Shown here in pieces: positions 1 through 5,083 of a stretch of DNA of 5,083 nucleotides (its first letter is position 1; the number at the start of each line of letters is the position of its first letter). The notes beneath the pieces were generated by a model, which ran no database searches, had not been told where the DNA came from, and saw nothing but the letters and a program-made list of their open reading frames with translations. The DNA comes from Verrucomicrobiales bacterium (GTDB lineage Bacteria; Verrucomicrobiota; Verrucomicrobiae; Limisphaerales; UBA9464), in NCBI GenBank assembly GCA_005789375.1, contig SXXZ01000093.1, positions 1 to 5,083 of the forward strand, given 5' to 3'. Made by a program: the position numbers and the translations under genes.

Positions 1-92
1 ATGACGCAGGGGCCCGAGATCAGGAAGAGCCCCTTGCGACGGTTCAGGACCCGCCATAGCGGGAGGATGGAATCGCTCACACCGGAGGTCAT
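1..92 (-). CDS. kdsA: 3-deoxy-8-phosphooctulonate (Kdo-8-P) synthase, N-terminal fragment cut by window edge
   Basis: KdsA condenses phosphoenolpyruvate with arabinose 5-phosphate in the cytoplasm to give Kdo-8-phosphate, a precursor of the LPS inner core. Only about 30 residues are visible, reading MTSGVSDSILPLW and then a basic patch followed by GLFLISGPCV at the edge. The hydrophobic beta strand ending in GPCV is the first barrel strand motif of KdsA (LFLIAGPCVIES in many bacteria). The related DAHP synthases usually read GPCS here, which is why I prefer KdsA. The ATG at 92 places about 22 residues before the strand, which is normal for the family. In-frame alternatives are TTG at 116 and ATG at 176, but no start has a good ribosome binding site. 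Codon third positions are about 87% GC (26 of 30). The gene is divergent from the esterase at 512. Identification rests on one short motif, so another TIM-barrel enzyme is possible. Confidence 0.62.
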   Translation of the reverse strand, partial: MTSGVSDSILPLWRVLNRRKGLFLISGPCV

Positions 93-130
93 CGCGGTGA
101 CGTGAACGTTTCGCAATCCTGGAATCGCTC
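68..130. repeat. 11-bp direct repeat TGGAATCGCTC, two copies 52 bp apart
   Basis: Exact copies lie at 68-78 and 120-130. The first is inside the start of the kdsA frame and the second at the end of the coding-like part of the upstream frame. Read on the minus strand in their own registers, both encode Ser-Asp-Ser. The 52-bp offset is not a multiple of three, so losing or gaining one unit would change the reading register. Confidence 0.75.
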
Positions 131-411
131 CCCGGGGAGTCGTCGGTCCGGATCTCAACGGGCATCGTGCGTTCATTCAGGCTCTTGCAGGGGCCCTGGA
201 TTGGTCGGGCGTCGGAGTCGTTTCTTACGCCCGCCCGCTCGAGGGAGACGTTGGAGTAGTGCCGCAAGCGCGGCGGCGGGTGCGCCTTTAGCACAAAGCG
301 GCTCATGCTCTGTGACCTGTTGTTGAAGGACTTAAAGTGGATTTCGTTGAAGCTTTCCGTCACCGGCGTCTCGTCGGTGGAGCGGGTGCGATGGAGCACC
401 CGGAACCTCAT
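116..411 (-). CDS. unrecognised minus-strand reading frame upstream of kdsA, possibly degraded or frameshifted
   Basis: I do not recognise this product. The frame starts at ATG 411 (MRFRVLHRTRSTDE...) with an AGGAG eight bases upstream. It has no stop codon down to position 1, and none upward to 618 either. The coding-like part ends near 115. Over 116-478 the third positions of this register are about 82% GC (99 of 121), against about 47-53% at the other two positions in the parts I counted. Below 115 the same register falls to about 46%, while the kdsA register becomes high. The predicted protein is polar and rich in R, S, H, N and D, with no signal peptide or membrane segment. A later in-frame ATG lies at 306 (MSRFVLKAHPPPR). 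The plus strand shares the same third positions but has a TAG at 257, so minus is the better strand. It may be a small real gene, a decayed gene that lost its stop, or the 5' part of a longer gene broken by a frameshift. Confidence 0.3.
128..139. repeat. perfect 12-bp palindrome CTCCCCGGGGAG
   Basis: The palindrome directly abuts and overlaps the second copy of the 11-bp direct repeat. It lies just upstream of the kdsA start candidates at 116 and 92. It could be a protein-binding site or a chance GC-rich palindrome, and no function can be assigned from the sequence. Confidence 0.5.
383..402. repeat. inverted repeat CGGGTGC-N6-GCACCCG
   Basis: Perfect 7-bp arms at 383-389 and 396-402 flank a 6-base loop (GATGGA). 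The hairpin falls within codons 4 to 10 of the minus-strand frame starting at 411, and about 110 bases upstream of the esterase start. No T-run follows on either strand, so it does not look like a terminator. It may be an operator dyad or an mRNA hairpin near a start codon. Confidence 0.45.
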
Positions 412-419
412 CGAGCAGA

Positions 420-424
420 CTCCT
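420..424 (-). promoter_or_regulatory. Shine-Dalgarno AGGAG for the ATG at 411
   Basis: On the minus strand the bases read AGGAG, then eight bases, then ATG (411-409). Sequence and spacing are near ideal. It is the clearest ribosome binding site in the window and supports translation of the frame at 411. A five-base match can also arise by chance. Confidence 0.35.
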
Positions 425-511
425 GACCGGGCCTTCGGCTTCTGTCGTGGGTCCTCCGAGAGCAAAATCCCGCGTTGACCTCGGTGCCCTGGCTGCGGTT
501 CAACTGCCTTC

Positions 512-2059
512 GTGCATCCCGCAAACATCCTCCGTGGCGCGTTCATGGCGTTCACTGGTCTGACCTTGGGCCTGGGCCTTGTTCGGGCCGACGTGTCGCT
601 CCATTCGCTCTTTACCGATCACGCAGTGCTGCAACAGGGCAGGCCGGTGCCGGTCTGGGGGCGTGCGGCCGACGGTGAGACGGTGACCGTGGAGTTCGCG
701 GGTCAGAGCGTCTCCACCGTGGCCCAAAATGGTCGATGGTCGGTGCGGCTCAAGGCTCTGAAAGCCACCGCCGAGGGGCGTAACCTCCAGGTCCGCGGAC
801 ACAACACCGTCGTGCTGAGCGATGTGGTTGTCGGCGAGGTTTGGATTTGTTCGGGACAGTCCAACATGGAGTGGCCTCTGTCGGCCAGTTTCGAGCCGGC
901 GGCGGATATCGCCTCCAGTGCCAACTCGAACTTACGCCTCTTCACCGTCACCAAGCGGCGTTCCTCGGTTCCGCAGACCGAACTCAATCATGCCGCGCAC
1001 GCCTGGGGCACGGCCTCGCCCGAGGCGGTCCGGCGCTTTTCTGCCGTCGGCTACTATTTCGGCCGAGATTTGCAGCCGGCTCTGGGGGTTCCTGTGGGCT
1101 TGATCCACACCAGTTGGGGCGGATCTCCGGCCGAGGTGTGGATGAGCGAAGAGTCGATCAAGGACAACCATCTCTACACCCGGGATATCCTCGACCCGTA
1201 CGTCCCGATCCATCGTGCCCATGAAGCAGCGTTGTCGAAATGGCGTGCTGCCAAGGCTGCGGCCGAAGCCAAGGGGGAGAAGTTCAGTCAGGGAGCTCCG
1301 GGAGCCCCGTGGTGCCCGGCCGAACTCTACAACGGCATGCTGCGCCCGCTCATGCCTTACGCAATTGCCGGGGCCATCTGGTACCAGGGTGAGTCCAACG
1401 CGGGTAGGGCCTGGCAGTATCGCAGCCTCTTTGCCGACATGATTCGTAATTGGCGCTCCGATTGGAATCAGGGCGATTTCCCCTTTTTGGCCGTCCAGCT
1501 GGCGCCTTGGGACAAGAACCGCAAGCGCTCGATCGCCGACATCACCGCAAAGCCGGTCCAGAGCGACTGGGCTGAACTGCGCGAGGCCCAGAACCACGTC
1601 GCCGAGACGCTGCCCCACGTGGGTATCGCGGTCATCACCGACGTGGGCGATAAGGATGACATCCATCCCACCCGCAAAGCCCTGGTCGGAGCCCGTCTAG
1701 CGTTGCTGGCCCAGACCATTGCCCATGGAAAGTCGGTGGAGTCGAGTGGGCCGATCTATGCTTCGCAGGGGCATTCTGGATCGACCTTGATCCTAAACCT
1801 GAACCACGCCCGGGGTCTCAAAACTTCGGATGGTGCGGCGCCCAAGGGATTTGCTTTGGCCGGCAAGGACGGCGTCTGGCATTGGGCCACGGCCGAAATT
1901 TCTGGGTCCAGTATTCGGTTAAATGCTCCTCAGGTGGCGCACCCGCTTCATATTCGCTACGGCTGGGATGATTTCCCGGTGTTGAATTTGATCAATGGCA
2001 GCGGTTTGCCGGCCTCACCTTTTCGGACCGATCACTTCCGGGGCGTCACGCAGAACTAA
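512..2059 (+). CDS. exported sialate O-acetylesterase-like SGNH esterase
   Basis: This protein probably removes acetyl groups from sialic acid or other acetylated sugars (SASA/SGNH hydrolase family). It has 515 residues, normal for the longer bacterial members. The GTG start at 512 gives a Sec-type signal peptide: Arg8, a hydrophobic run at about 10-24, and a likely cut after VRA (26) before DVSL. The in-frame ATG at 545 would lose the positive n-region, so I prefer the GTG, although neither has a Shine-Dalgarno site. Residues about 28-105 form a beta-rich N-terminal domain typical of the family. The nucleophile motif GQSNM holds Ser117. SWGGSPAE (201-208) and WYQGESN (290-296) are conserved blocks. 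His385 in DDIHP, with Asp382 or Asp383, completes the catalytic site. Residues about 410-510 form a C-terminal beta domain. All catalytic residues appear intact. The protein likely acts in the periplasm or outside the cell in glycan breakdown. No adjacent sialidase or transporter is seen, so the true substrate is open. Confidence 0.93.
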   Translation: MHPANILRGAFMAFTGLTLGLGLVRADVSLHSLFTDHAVLQQGRPVPVWGRAADGETVTVEFAGQSVSTVAQNGRWSVRLKALKATAEGRNLQVRGHNTVVLSDVVVGEVWICSGQSNMEWPLSASFEPAADIASSANSNLRLFTVTKRRSSVPQTELNHAAHAWGTASPEAVRRFSAVGYYFGRDLQPALGVPVGLIHTSWGGSPAEVWMSEESIKDNHLYTRDILDPYVPIHRAHEAALSKWRAAKAAAEAKGEKFSQGAPGAPWCPAELYNGMLRPLMPYAIAGAIWYQGESNAGRAWQYRSLFADMIRNWRSDWNQGDFPFLAVQLAPWDKNRKRSIADITAKPVQSDWAELREAQNHVAETLPHVGIAVITDVGDKDDIHPTRKALVGARLALLAQTIAHGKSVESSGPIYASQGHSGSTLILNLNHARGLKTSDGAAPKGFALAGKDGVWHWATAEISGSSIRLNAPQVAHPLHIRYGWDDFPVLNLINGSGLPASPFRTDHFRGVTQN

Positions 2060-2083
2060 GTCGGTGAAGTCGCGTTGAGCGCT

Positions 2084-2119
2084 GCGGGTTTCGGTTTGAG
2101 GTCGGGAGACCTCGCCCGC
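2084..2119 (+). terminator. nested inverted repeat after the esterase gene, weak terminator candidate
   Basis: An inner perfect stem GAGGTC-GGGA-GACCTC (2098-2113) sits inside an outer GCGGG (2084-2088) and CCCGC (2115-2119) pairing. It starts 24 bases after the esterase stop, a usual place for transcript end structures. There is no following T-run; the next bases are GGGGGCTAGAAGGG. It is therefore not a standard Rho-independent terminator, but may stabilise the mRNA 3' end. Confidence 0.35.
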
Positions 2120-2354
2120 GGGGGCTAGAAGGGTTGGACAGCTGGGGCTCCGGTTCGCCGGTTCACCCAGATTTCTCTGAAAACACGGCGTCGGCATCTA
2201 GGGCCGAGGCCGGTGGCGGTGAGATTATCAATGGGGCTAGTGGCAAGCCGCAGGGGACATTCCTGGCCTGCTGGCTCCCAACGAAAGAATCGGTTCCAGA
2301 GCTTCTCAACACCCCAGTCTGCGGCGCCAGGAGACCTACAACCCGCGCCGGGAA

Positions 2355-2370
2355 TAAAGCTCCAGCTTTA
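2355..2370. repeat. palindrome TAAAGCT-CC-AGCTTTA
   Basis: Two perfect 7-bp arms are separated by CC. As RNA it would form a 6-bp stem with a TCCA loop. It is one of the few AT-rich spots in the spacer. No T-run follows, so an operator-like dyad is as likely as an RNA hairpin. Confidence 0.5.
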
Positions 2371-2397
2371 GCTTCAACGGGCCCGAGAAGCACAGGC

Positions 2398-2428
2398 CAG
2401 ATCGGCCTCAGATGGCCTCAGATCGCCT
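2398..2428. repeat. short tandem repeat, three units of about 10-11 bp
   Basis: Three adjoining units read CAGATCGGCCT (2398-2408), CAGATGGCCT (2409-2418) and CAGATCGCCT (2419-2428), differing by one base or one missing base. The arrangement resembles replication-slippage copies or clustered binding sites. It lies about 210 bp upstream of lysR. Confidence 0.6.
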
Positions 2429-2525
2429 GACCCTCGCTCCTCGCCGAGCGCAAGAAGACGCCACGTCATCCCCGATTTTACCGCGGAATAGTTCGGGCTC
2501 TGGCCGAGGTCAGGGCGTTTCCGGC

Positions 2526-2544
2526 ATCACCTAAATCAGGTGGT
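2526..2544. promoter_or_regulatory. dyad ATCACCT-N5-AGGTGGT upstream of lysR, candidate operator
   Basis: The perfect core is CACCT (2528-2532), AAATC, AGGTG (2538-2542). It extends by a T/G mismatch and one more A/T pair to 2526 and 2544. The centre is about 105 bp upstream of the lysR ATG, a position compatible with autoregulation. It does not contain the T-N11-A core usual for LysR proteins, so binding by this LysR is only a guess. Confidence 0.3.
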
Positions 2545-2640
2545 TGCTGCATTTCTTGGATCATCCTCAAGTCGATCAGGGCGATCGGCCTGTCATCTGC
2601 TTCTCTGAGTTTCGAAGTTTTGGATGAACCCGTTTCATGA

Positions 2641-3570
2641 ATGAATGCGCCCCTCGACAGTCGTCAGCTCCACGCGTTTGTCATCCTGGCTCGAACGGGC
2701 AGTTTCACGCAGACGGCCCGCGAACTGTTCCTCACCCAGTCGGCGGTCAGTCATTCCATGAAAGCCTTGGAAACCGATGTGGGTTGTCGTCTTTTGGACA
2801 GGTTGGGCAAGAAAGTCTTACTAACCCAAGCGGGCGAACAGCTTTTGGTCCATGCCGACCGGGTGCTTCAGGAAATGTCCAGCGCCCGGTCTGGCATCGA
2901 GCGACTGGGCAAATGGGGGGTGGGGCGTCTGAGAATCGTGGCTCCGGCCGCCCTGTGCGCCTACTTGCTGCCGGCGGTATTGCGGGAGTTCAAGGAAAGC
3001 TTCCCCCAGAGCCTCATCAGCGTGGAGGCCGGCGATTCGGCCTCGGCTGTGGCGATGATCGAATCGAACCGGGCCGACTTGGCCCTCACGCTCGAGCCCA
3101 GGTCCGAGGAACGCTTCCAGTTCGTGCCGCTCTTCTCAGATGAGCTGTCGTTCATCGCCTCACCCAAGCATCCCTGGGCCCTCTCCGGCTCGGTACCTCG
3201 GGCGGAAATCTCCCGGCAGAGCGTTGTCGTCTATGGCAAGCGCAGCCTCTCCTGGCGCATCCTCGATGCCTATTTCCGGGAGGAGGGCATCGTGCTCCAC
3301 ACGGTCATCGAGATGGGCAGCTTCGAGGCCCTGAAAGAACTAGCAAAGCTCAACCTCGGAGTGGGCATCTTGGCACCTTGGGTCGCCGCGCCCGAATTGC
3401 GCAATGGATCACTGGTGGCACTGCCGTTGGGACGTCGCAAGGCCCGCCGGGATTGGGGAGCCCTCCACTGGCGCACGCGCCGCCTGACTCTGGCCGAGGA
3501 AACATTTCTGGGCCTGTGCCGAACGGCCTCCGAAGACTTGTTTCAAGCCGAGGTGGCTTCGGTCGCCTGA
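2641..3570 (+). CDS. LysR-family transcriptional regulator
   Basis: LysR-type regulators bind DNA as tetramers and switch target genes in response to a small effector. This one has 309 residues, the usual family length. The winged helix-turn-helix spans about 8-66, with LTQSAVSHSMKALE (31-44) holding the recognition helix and GKKVLLTQAGEQLL (56-69) the wing and following turn. A linker helix runs about 67-90. The effector-binding domain begins at GRLRIVAP (95-102) and ends near 300; LNLGVGILAPWVA (237-249) is its typical late strand-helix block. The ATG at 2641 places the HTH at the normal distance from the N-terminus. The only upstream purine stretch, TGGATGA, is too far away to be a strong ribosome site. 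The ATG at 2637 is in another frame. No divergent gene adjoins it, so the usual clue to its target is missing. The effector is unknown. The convergent neighbour at 3810 is probably unrelated. Confidence 0.95.
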   Translation: MNAPLDSRQLHAFVILARTGSFTQTARELFLTQSAVSHSMKALETDVGCRLLDRLGKKVLLTQAGEQLLVHADRVLQEMSSARSGIERLGKWGVGRLRIVAPAALCAYLLPAVLREFKESFPQSLISVEAGDSASAVAMIESNRADLALTLEPRSEERFQFVPLFSDELSFIASPKHPWALSGSVPRAEISRQSVVVYGKRSLSWRILDAYFREEGIVLHTVIEMGSFEALKELAKLNLGVGILAPWVAAPELRNGSLVALPLGRRKARRDWGALHWRTRRLTLAEETFLGLCRTASEDLFQAEVASVA

Positions 3571-3660
3571 GCCCACGATGTGATGGGATGAATCCTGGTT
3601 TCTGCATCTTCTTCTGCGAGAGCAAGGTTGTTGGTTCGTCACGGCCCTCAGCACGGCTTG

Positions 3661-3688
3661 CGCCTCACTCTCGCCTCACTCTCGCCTC
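3661..3688. repeat. 11-bp tandem repeat CGCCTCACTCT, about 2.5 copies
   Basis: Two exact units (3661-3671 and 3672-3682) are followed by a partial CGCCTC. The repeat lies between the convergent lysR and glycosyltransferase genes. It is pyrimidine-rich on the plus strand. It may be a slippage product. No stem-loop with a T-run was found in this 239-bp spacer (3571-3809), so transcript termination there is unexplained. Confidence 0.7.
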
Positions 3689-3809
3689 CTCGTGCGACTG
3701 AATTTGCTGCGCCACCCCGTTCCTCCCAACTGCATCGTCCCGGTGTGCGCGAAACCGGCCGGCCCACCGTCCGCCGCCGATGAGGCGAGCCGGAGCTGGC
3801 AATTCGGAG

Positions 3810-4661
3810 TCAGCGCCGGGGTGTACCCGGGTCTCCAATCCCGCCCAGGCGGTTGGGTTTGGGTTGGAAGACCGTTCCCCGAATGGCATCCCAGACCAGG
3901 TAGCCTAAGAACAGGGAGTTGTGGTGCAGGTAGCGCCCGACCAGACGGCGCGGTTCCGAGGCCATCCGGTAAAGCCAGGTCAGACCGCACTGTTGCATCC
4001 AGCCTGGGGCATCGGCTCGCAGCCCGGCGTTCACGTCAAAGGCCTGACCCACCGAGAGCAGCACCCCGTGTTCGAGCAGAGGTTTGACCCGGGCAATCCA
4101 GCGCTGCTGCTTCGGGGTGCCCAGACCCACCCAAATGAAGTCGGGTTTGAGACGCCGCAACTCCTCCAAGACCCGGTCGTCGTCGGCCCCAAGACCCCCG
4201 CCCGTATCGCAGCGGCCATGGAAGGAACCAACGATAAGCAAACCCGGGTTCAGGAGCGTGAATCGTTCGGCCAACACCCGACCGCAGACCTCCGATCCGC
4301 CCAGGAGGTAGTGCGTGAGGGTGGGCGGTGAATGGATGAGCGCATGCCGGAAGAATGCGGGACCGTAGACCCGATCCTTCATGCCGGCCCCGGCCGCATT
4401 GAGCAGCCAGAGCAGCGGGGAACTGTCGGGGATAAACCGATCGAAGCACTCGGAGGTCTGGCGGTATTCCTGATCGGATCGGCGCAGGGTGACGATCTGA
4501 GTGTTGCAGAACTCGATGGCCGAAGGAGAAGGCTGCCGTGCGAGATGGCAGCACAAGTCCATCGCCCCCGGGTGATCGGTCACGGTCAGCACTGTCCCTA
4601 GGCATCCAATCTCTCTCGGTGCCGGGAAGTTGCCGGGAGGAAGGGTGTCGTCTGAGGGCAT
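3810..4661 (-). CDS. WecG/TagA/CpsF-family glycosyltransferase
   Basis: Family members (GT26) transfer a sugar such as ManNAc, ManNAcA or glucose from a nucleotide sugar to an undecaprenyl-linked intermediate. They act at the cytoplasmic face of the membrane in surface polysaccharide assembly. Numbered from ATG 4661 (283 residues), the visible family blocks are NT (53-54), a PDS site (78-80), RVYG (97-100), GGSEV (121-125), and NPGLLIVGSFHG (138-149). These are followed by PDFIWVGLGTPKQQRWI (173-189), VGQAFDVNAG (204-213), APGWMQQCGLTWLYR (218-232) and EPRRLVGRY (236-244). The basic C-terminal tail is typical of the membrane-docking appendage. Differences from the usual motifs are DS for DG, PKQQ for PKQE and GLTW for GLEW, suggesting a divergent subfamily. 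TTG at 4676 would add five residues, but the ATG is preferred. No other polysaccharide genes adjoin it, so the acceptor and donor are unknown. Confidence 0.93.
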   Translation of the reverse strand: MPSDDTLPPGNFPAPREIGCLGTVLTVTDHPGAMDLCCHLARQPSPSAIEFCNTQIVTLRRSDQEYRQTSECFDRFIPDSSPLLWLLNAAGAGMKDRVYGPAFFRHALIHSPPTLTHYLLGGSEVCGRVLAERFTLLNPGLLIVGSFHGRCDTGGGLGADDDRVLEELRRLKPDFIWVGLGTPKQQRWIARVKPLLEHGVLLSVGQAFDVNAGLRADAPGWMQQCGLTWLYRMASEPRRLVGRYLHHNSLFLGYLVWDAIRGTVFQPKPNRLGGIGDPGTPRR

Positions 4662-4710
4662 GTGCCACTGAGCCAATCCAAGGTTTTTACCCAGCGCGAG
4701 CAGTTTCGGT

Positions 4711-4738
4711 GGGTTCCGTCCGGCGGGACGGAGATCCC
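4711..4738. repeat. strong hairpin in the spacer between the glycosyltransferase and trpE
   Basis: The core TCCGTCC-GGCG-GGACGGA (4715-4732) is a perfect 7-bp stem with a tetraloop. An outer GGG (4711-4713) can pair with CCC (4736-4738). It lies 50 bp upstream of the glycosyltransferase ATG and about 165 bp upstream of trpE. On the plus strand it is followed by TTCTCTATTC, too weak for a clear terminator. It could be an operator or a trpE leader structure, but no leader peptide with repeated Trp codons was seen in 4739-4897. Confidence 0.5.
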
Positions 4739-4897
4739 TTCTCTATTCGATCCCACCTAGCCCAGCGCCCGTCACCTGCTCCAAGGCCAGCGAAACTCCG
4801 CTTCTAAATCTCCGACGAGGACGACCGCTCGACCTGAGTGACGCCTGCGCTTCGGGCTTCTGGTCTGCCGGGGTTTCGGCTTACCGTCGGTTCCGAC

Positions 4898-5083
4898 ATG
4901 GACACGCCGACCCGAGAAGAGTTCGCGGTGCTAGCCCGCCAAGGCAATTGCATCCCGGTGGCCCGTCGCCTGCTCGCGGATTTTGAAACACCCTTGTCCG
5001 CCTACCAGAAACTGCGAGGGCAGGGAGAATCGTTCCTCTTCGAGTCCGTCGAGGGGGGCGAGCACTTGGGCCGCTATTCCTTC
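4898..5083 (+). CDS. trpE: anthranilate synthase component I, N-terminal fragment cut by window edge
   Basis: TrpE converts chorismate to anthranilate, the first committed step of tryptophan synthesis, using ammonia supplied by the TrpG glutaminase subunit in the cytoplasm. The 62 visible residues match the TrpE N-terminus: [16 protein letters not shown] (6-21), [15 protein letters not shown] (25-39) and [11 protein letters not shown] (45-55), ending in GRYSF at the edge. The FLFES segment corresponds to the LLES element of the tryptophan feedback-binding site, and its serine (Ser50) is kept. This suggests an allosterically regulated enzyme rather than PabB. The ATG at 4898 is the first in-frame ATG in the stretch checked upstream and gives the usual short leader before the motif; no Shine-Dalgarno site precedes it. 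The catalytic chorismate-binding domain lies outside the window. Confidence 0.94.
   Translation, partial: MDTPTREEFAVLARQGNCIPVARRLLADFETPLSAYQKLRGQGESFLFESVEGGEHLGRYSF

Larger units (their letters stand above)
2060..2640. other. 581-bp spacer without a convincing gene
   Basis: The longest frame here (2134-2430, plus) starts at TTG, has third-position GC of only about 62%, matches no family I know and looks non-coding. The antisense frame 2163-2393 is equally weak. The spacer holds the nested hairpin, the TAAAGCT palindrome, the CAGATC-type tandem repeat and the CACCT/AGGTG dyad listed separately. The nine-base string GATCGGCCT occurs at 2400-2408 and again at 2583-2591. No tRNA, small-RNA or insertion-sequence signature was recognised. 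The lysR promoter must lie here or further upstream, but no strong -35/-10 pair stands out. Confidence 0.6.

Noticed and set aside
305..478. A 57-codon plus-strand frame (MLCDLLLKDLKW...) with about 81% third-position GC ending 33 bases before the esterase
   Set aside because: Its third positions coincide with those of the minus-strand frame from 411. In the wider stretch with this bias the plus frame has a TAG at 257, whereas the minus frame has no stop and has a better ribosome site. It remains a weak alternative.
932..1666. A 244-codon open frame on the minus strand
   Set aside because: It is antisense to the esterase, which has intact GQSNM, WYQGESN and DDIHP motifs; the antisense protein resembles nothing I know and reflects codon bias of the real gene.
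2150..2170. GGTTCG/GGTTCA strings suggestive of a tRNA T-arm
   Set aside because: No acceptor, D-arm or anticodon stem can be built around them; they are a simple short direct repeat.
2134..2430. A 98-codon plus-strand frame in the spacer
   Set aside because: It has a TTG start, third-position GC near background (about 62%), no recognisable motif, and it crosses the palindrome and tandem repeats.
2544..2572. A sigma-70 promoter for lysR (TTGCTG, 17 bases, TCAAGT)
   Set aside because: The -10 hexamer matches only three of six consensus bases, which is no better than chance here.
2559..2586. GATC-rich stretch as a LysR T-N11-A box
   Set aside because: Three GATC sites occur (2559, 2574, 2583), but the ATC/GAT spacing is not the T-N11-A arrangement and the arms do not form a clear dyad.
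4036..4668. A 210-codon minus-strand frame overlapping the glycosyltransferase
   Set aside because: It is the same strand in another register; the WecG-family motifs are all in the other frame.
4739..4897. A trp attenuator leader peptide or T-box
   Set aside because: No short frame with adjacent TGG codons and no paired terminator/antiterminator with a T-run were seen before trpE.

Overview
This 5083-base, GC-rich window looks like chromosomal DNA from a Gram-negative bacterium, most likely of the PVC group and probably Verrucomicrobiota. That placement is inferred from three things: a secreted sialate-O-acetylesterase-type SGNH esterase, a LysR regulator with a long Verrucomicrobia-like HTH segment, and unrelated single genes separated by wide spacers. 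Most starts lack a clear Shine-Dalgarno sequence. No phylogenetic test was possible. A Kdo-pathway gene and a WecG/TagA/CpsF glycosyltransferase both fit a cell with LPS or other surface polysaccharide.

Layout, left to right: (1) The left edge carries the first ~30 codons of a minus-strand gene whose hydrophobic strand and GPCV motif point to kdsA (Kdo-8-phosphate synthase). Behind it, up to position 411, is a second minus-strand reading frame with coding-like third-position GC, a good AGGAG site before its ATG, and no stop codon before the window ends. Its coding signal stops near 115, where the kdsA frame takes over. An 11-bp direct repeat flanks this switch. (2) 512-2059 (+) is a complete exported sialate O-acetylesterase-like protein with a GQSNM nucleophile motif. 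(3) 2060-2640 is a 581-bp spacer with no convincing gene, but with several inverted and short tandem repeats. (4) 2641-3570 (+) is a complete LysR-type regulator. (5) 3571-3809 is a convergent spacer with an 11-bp tandem repeat. (6) 3810-4661 (-) is a WecG/TagA/CpsF glycosyltransferase. (7) 4662-4897 is a divergent spacer with a strong hairpin. (8) 4898 to the right edge (+) is the N-terminus of anthranilate synthase component I (trpE).

The genes do not form an obvious operon or a single pathway. kdsA, the esterase and the glycosyltransferase all relate loosely to glycan synthesis or turnover, while trpE belongs to tryptophan synthesis. The LysR protein has no divergently transcribed partner, so its target cannot be read from context. 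I found no clear defence system, CRISPR array, integrase or insertion sequence. The least ordinary part of the window is the 1-511 region.
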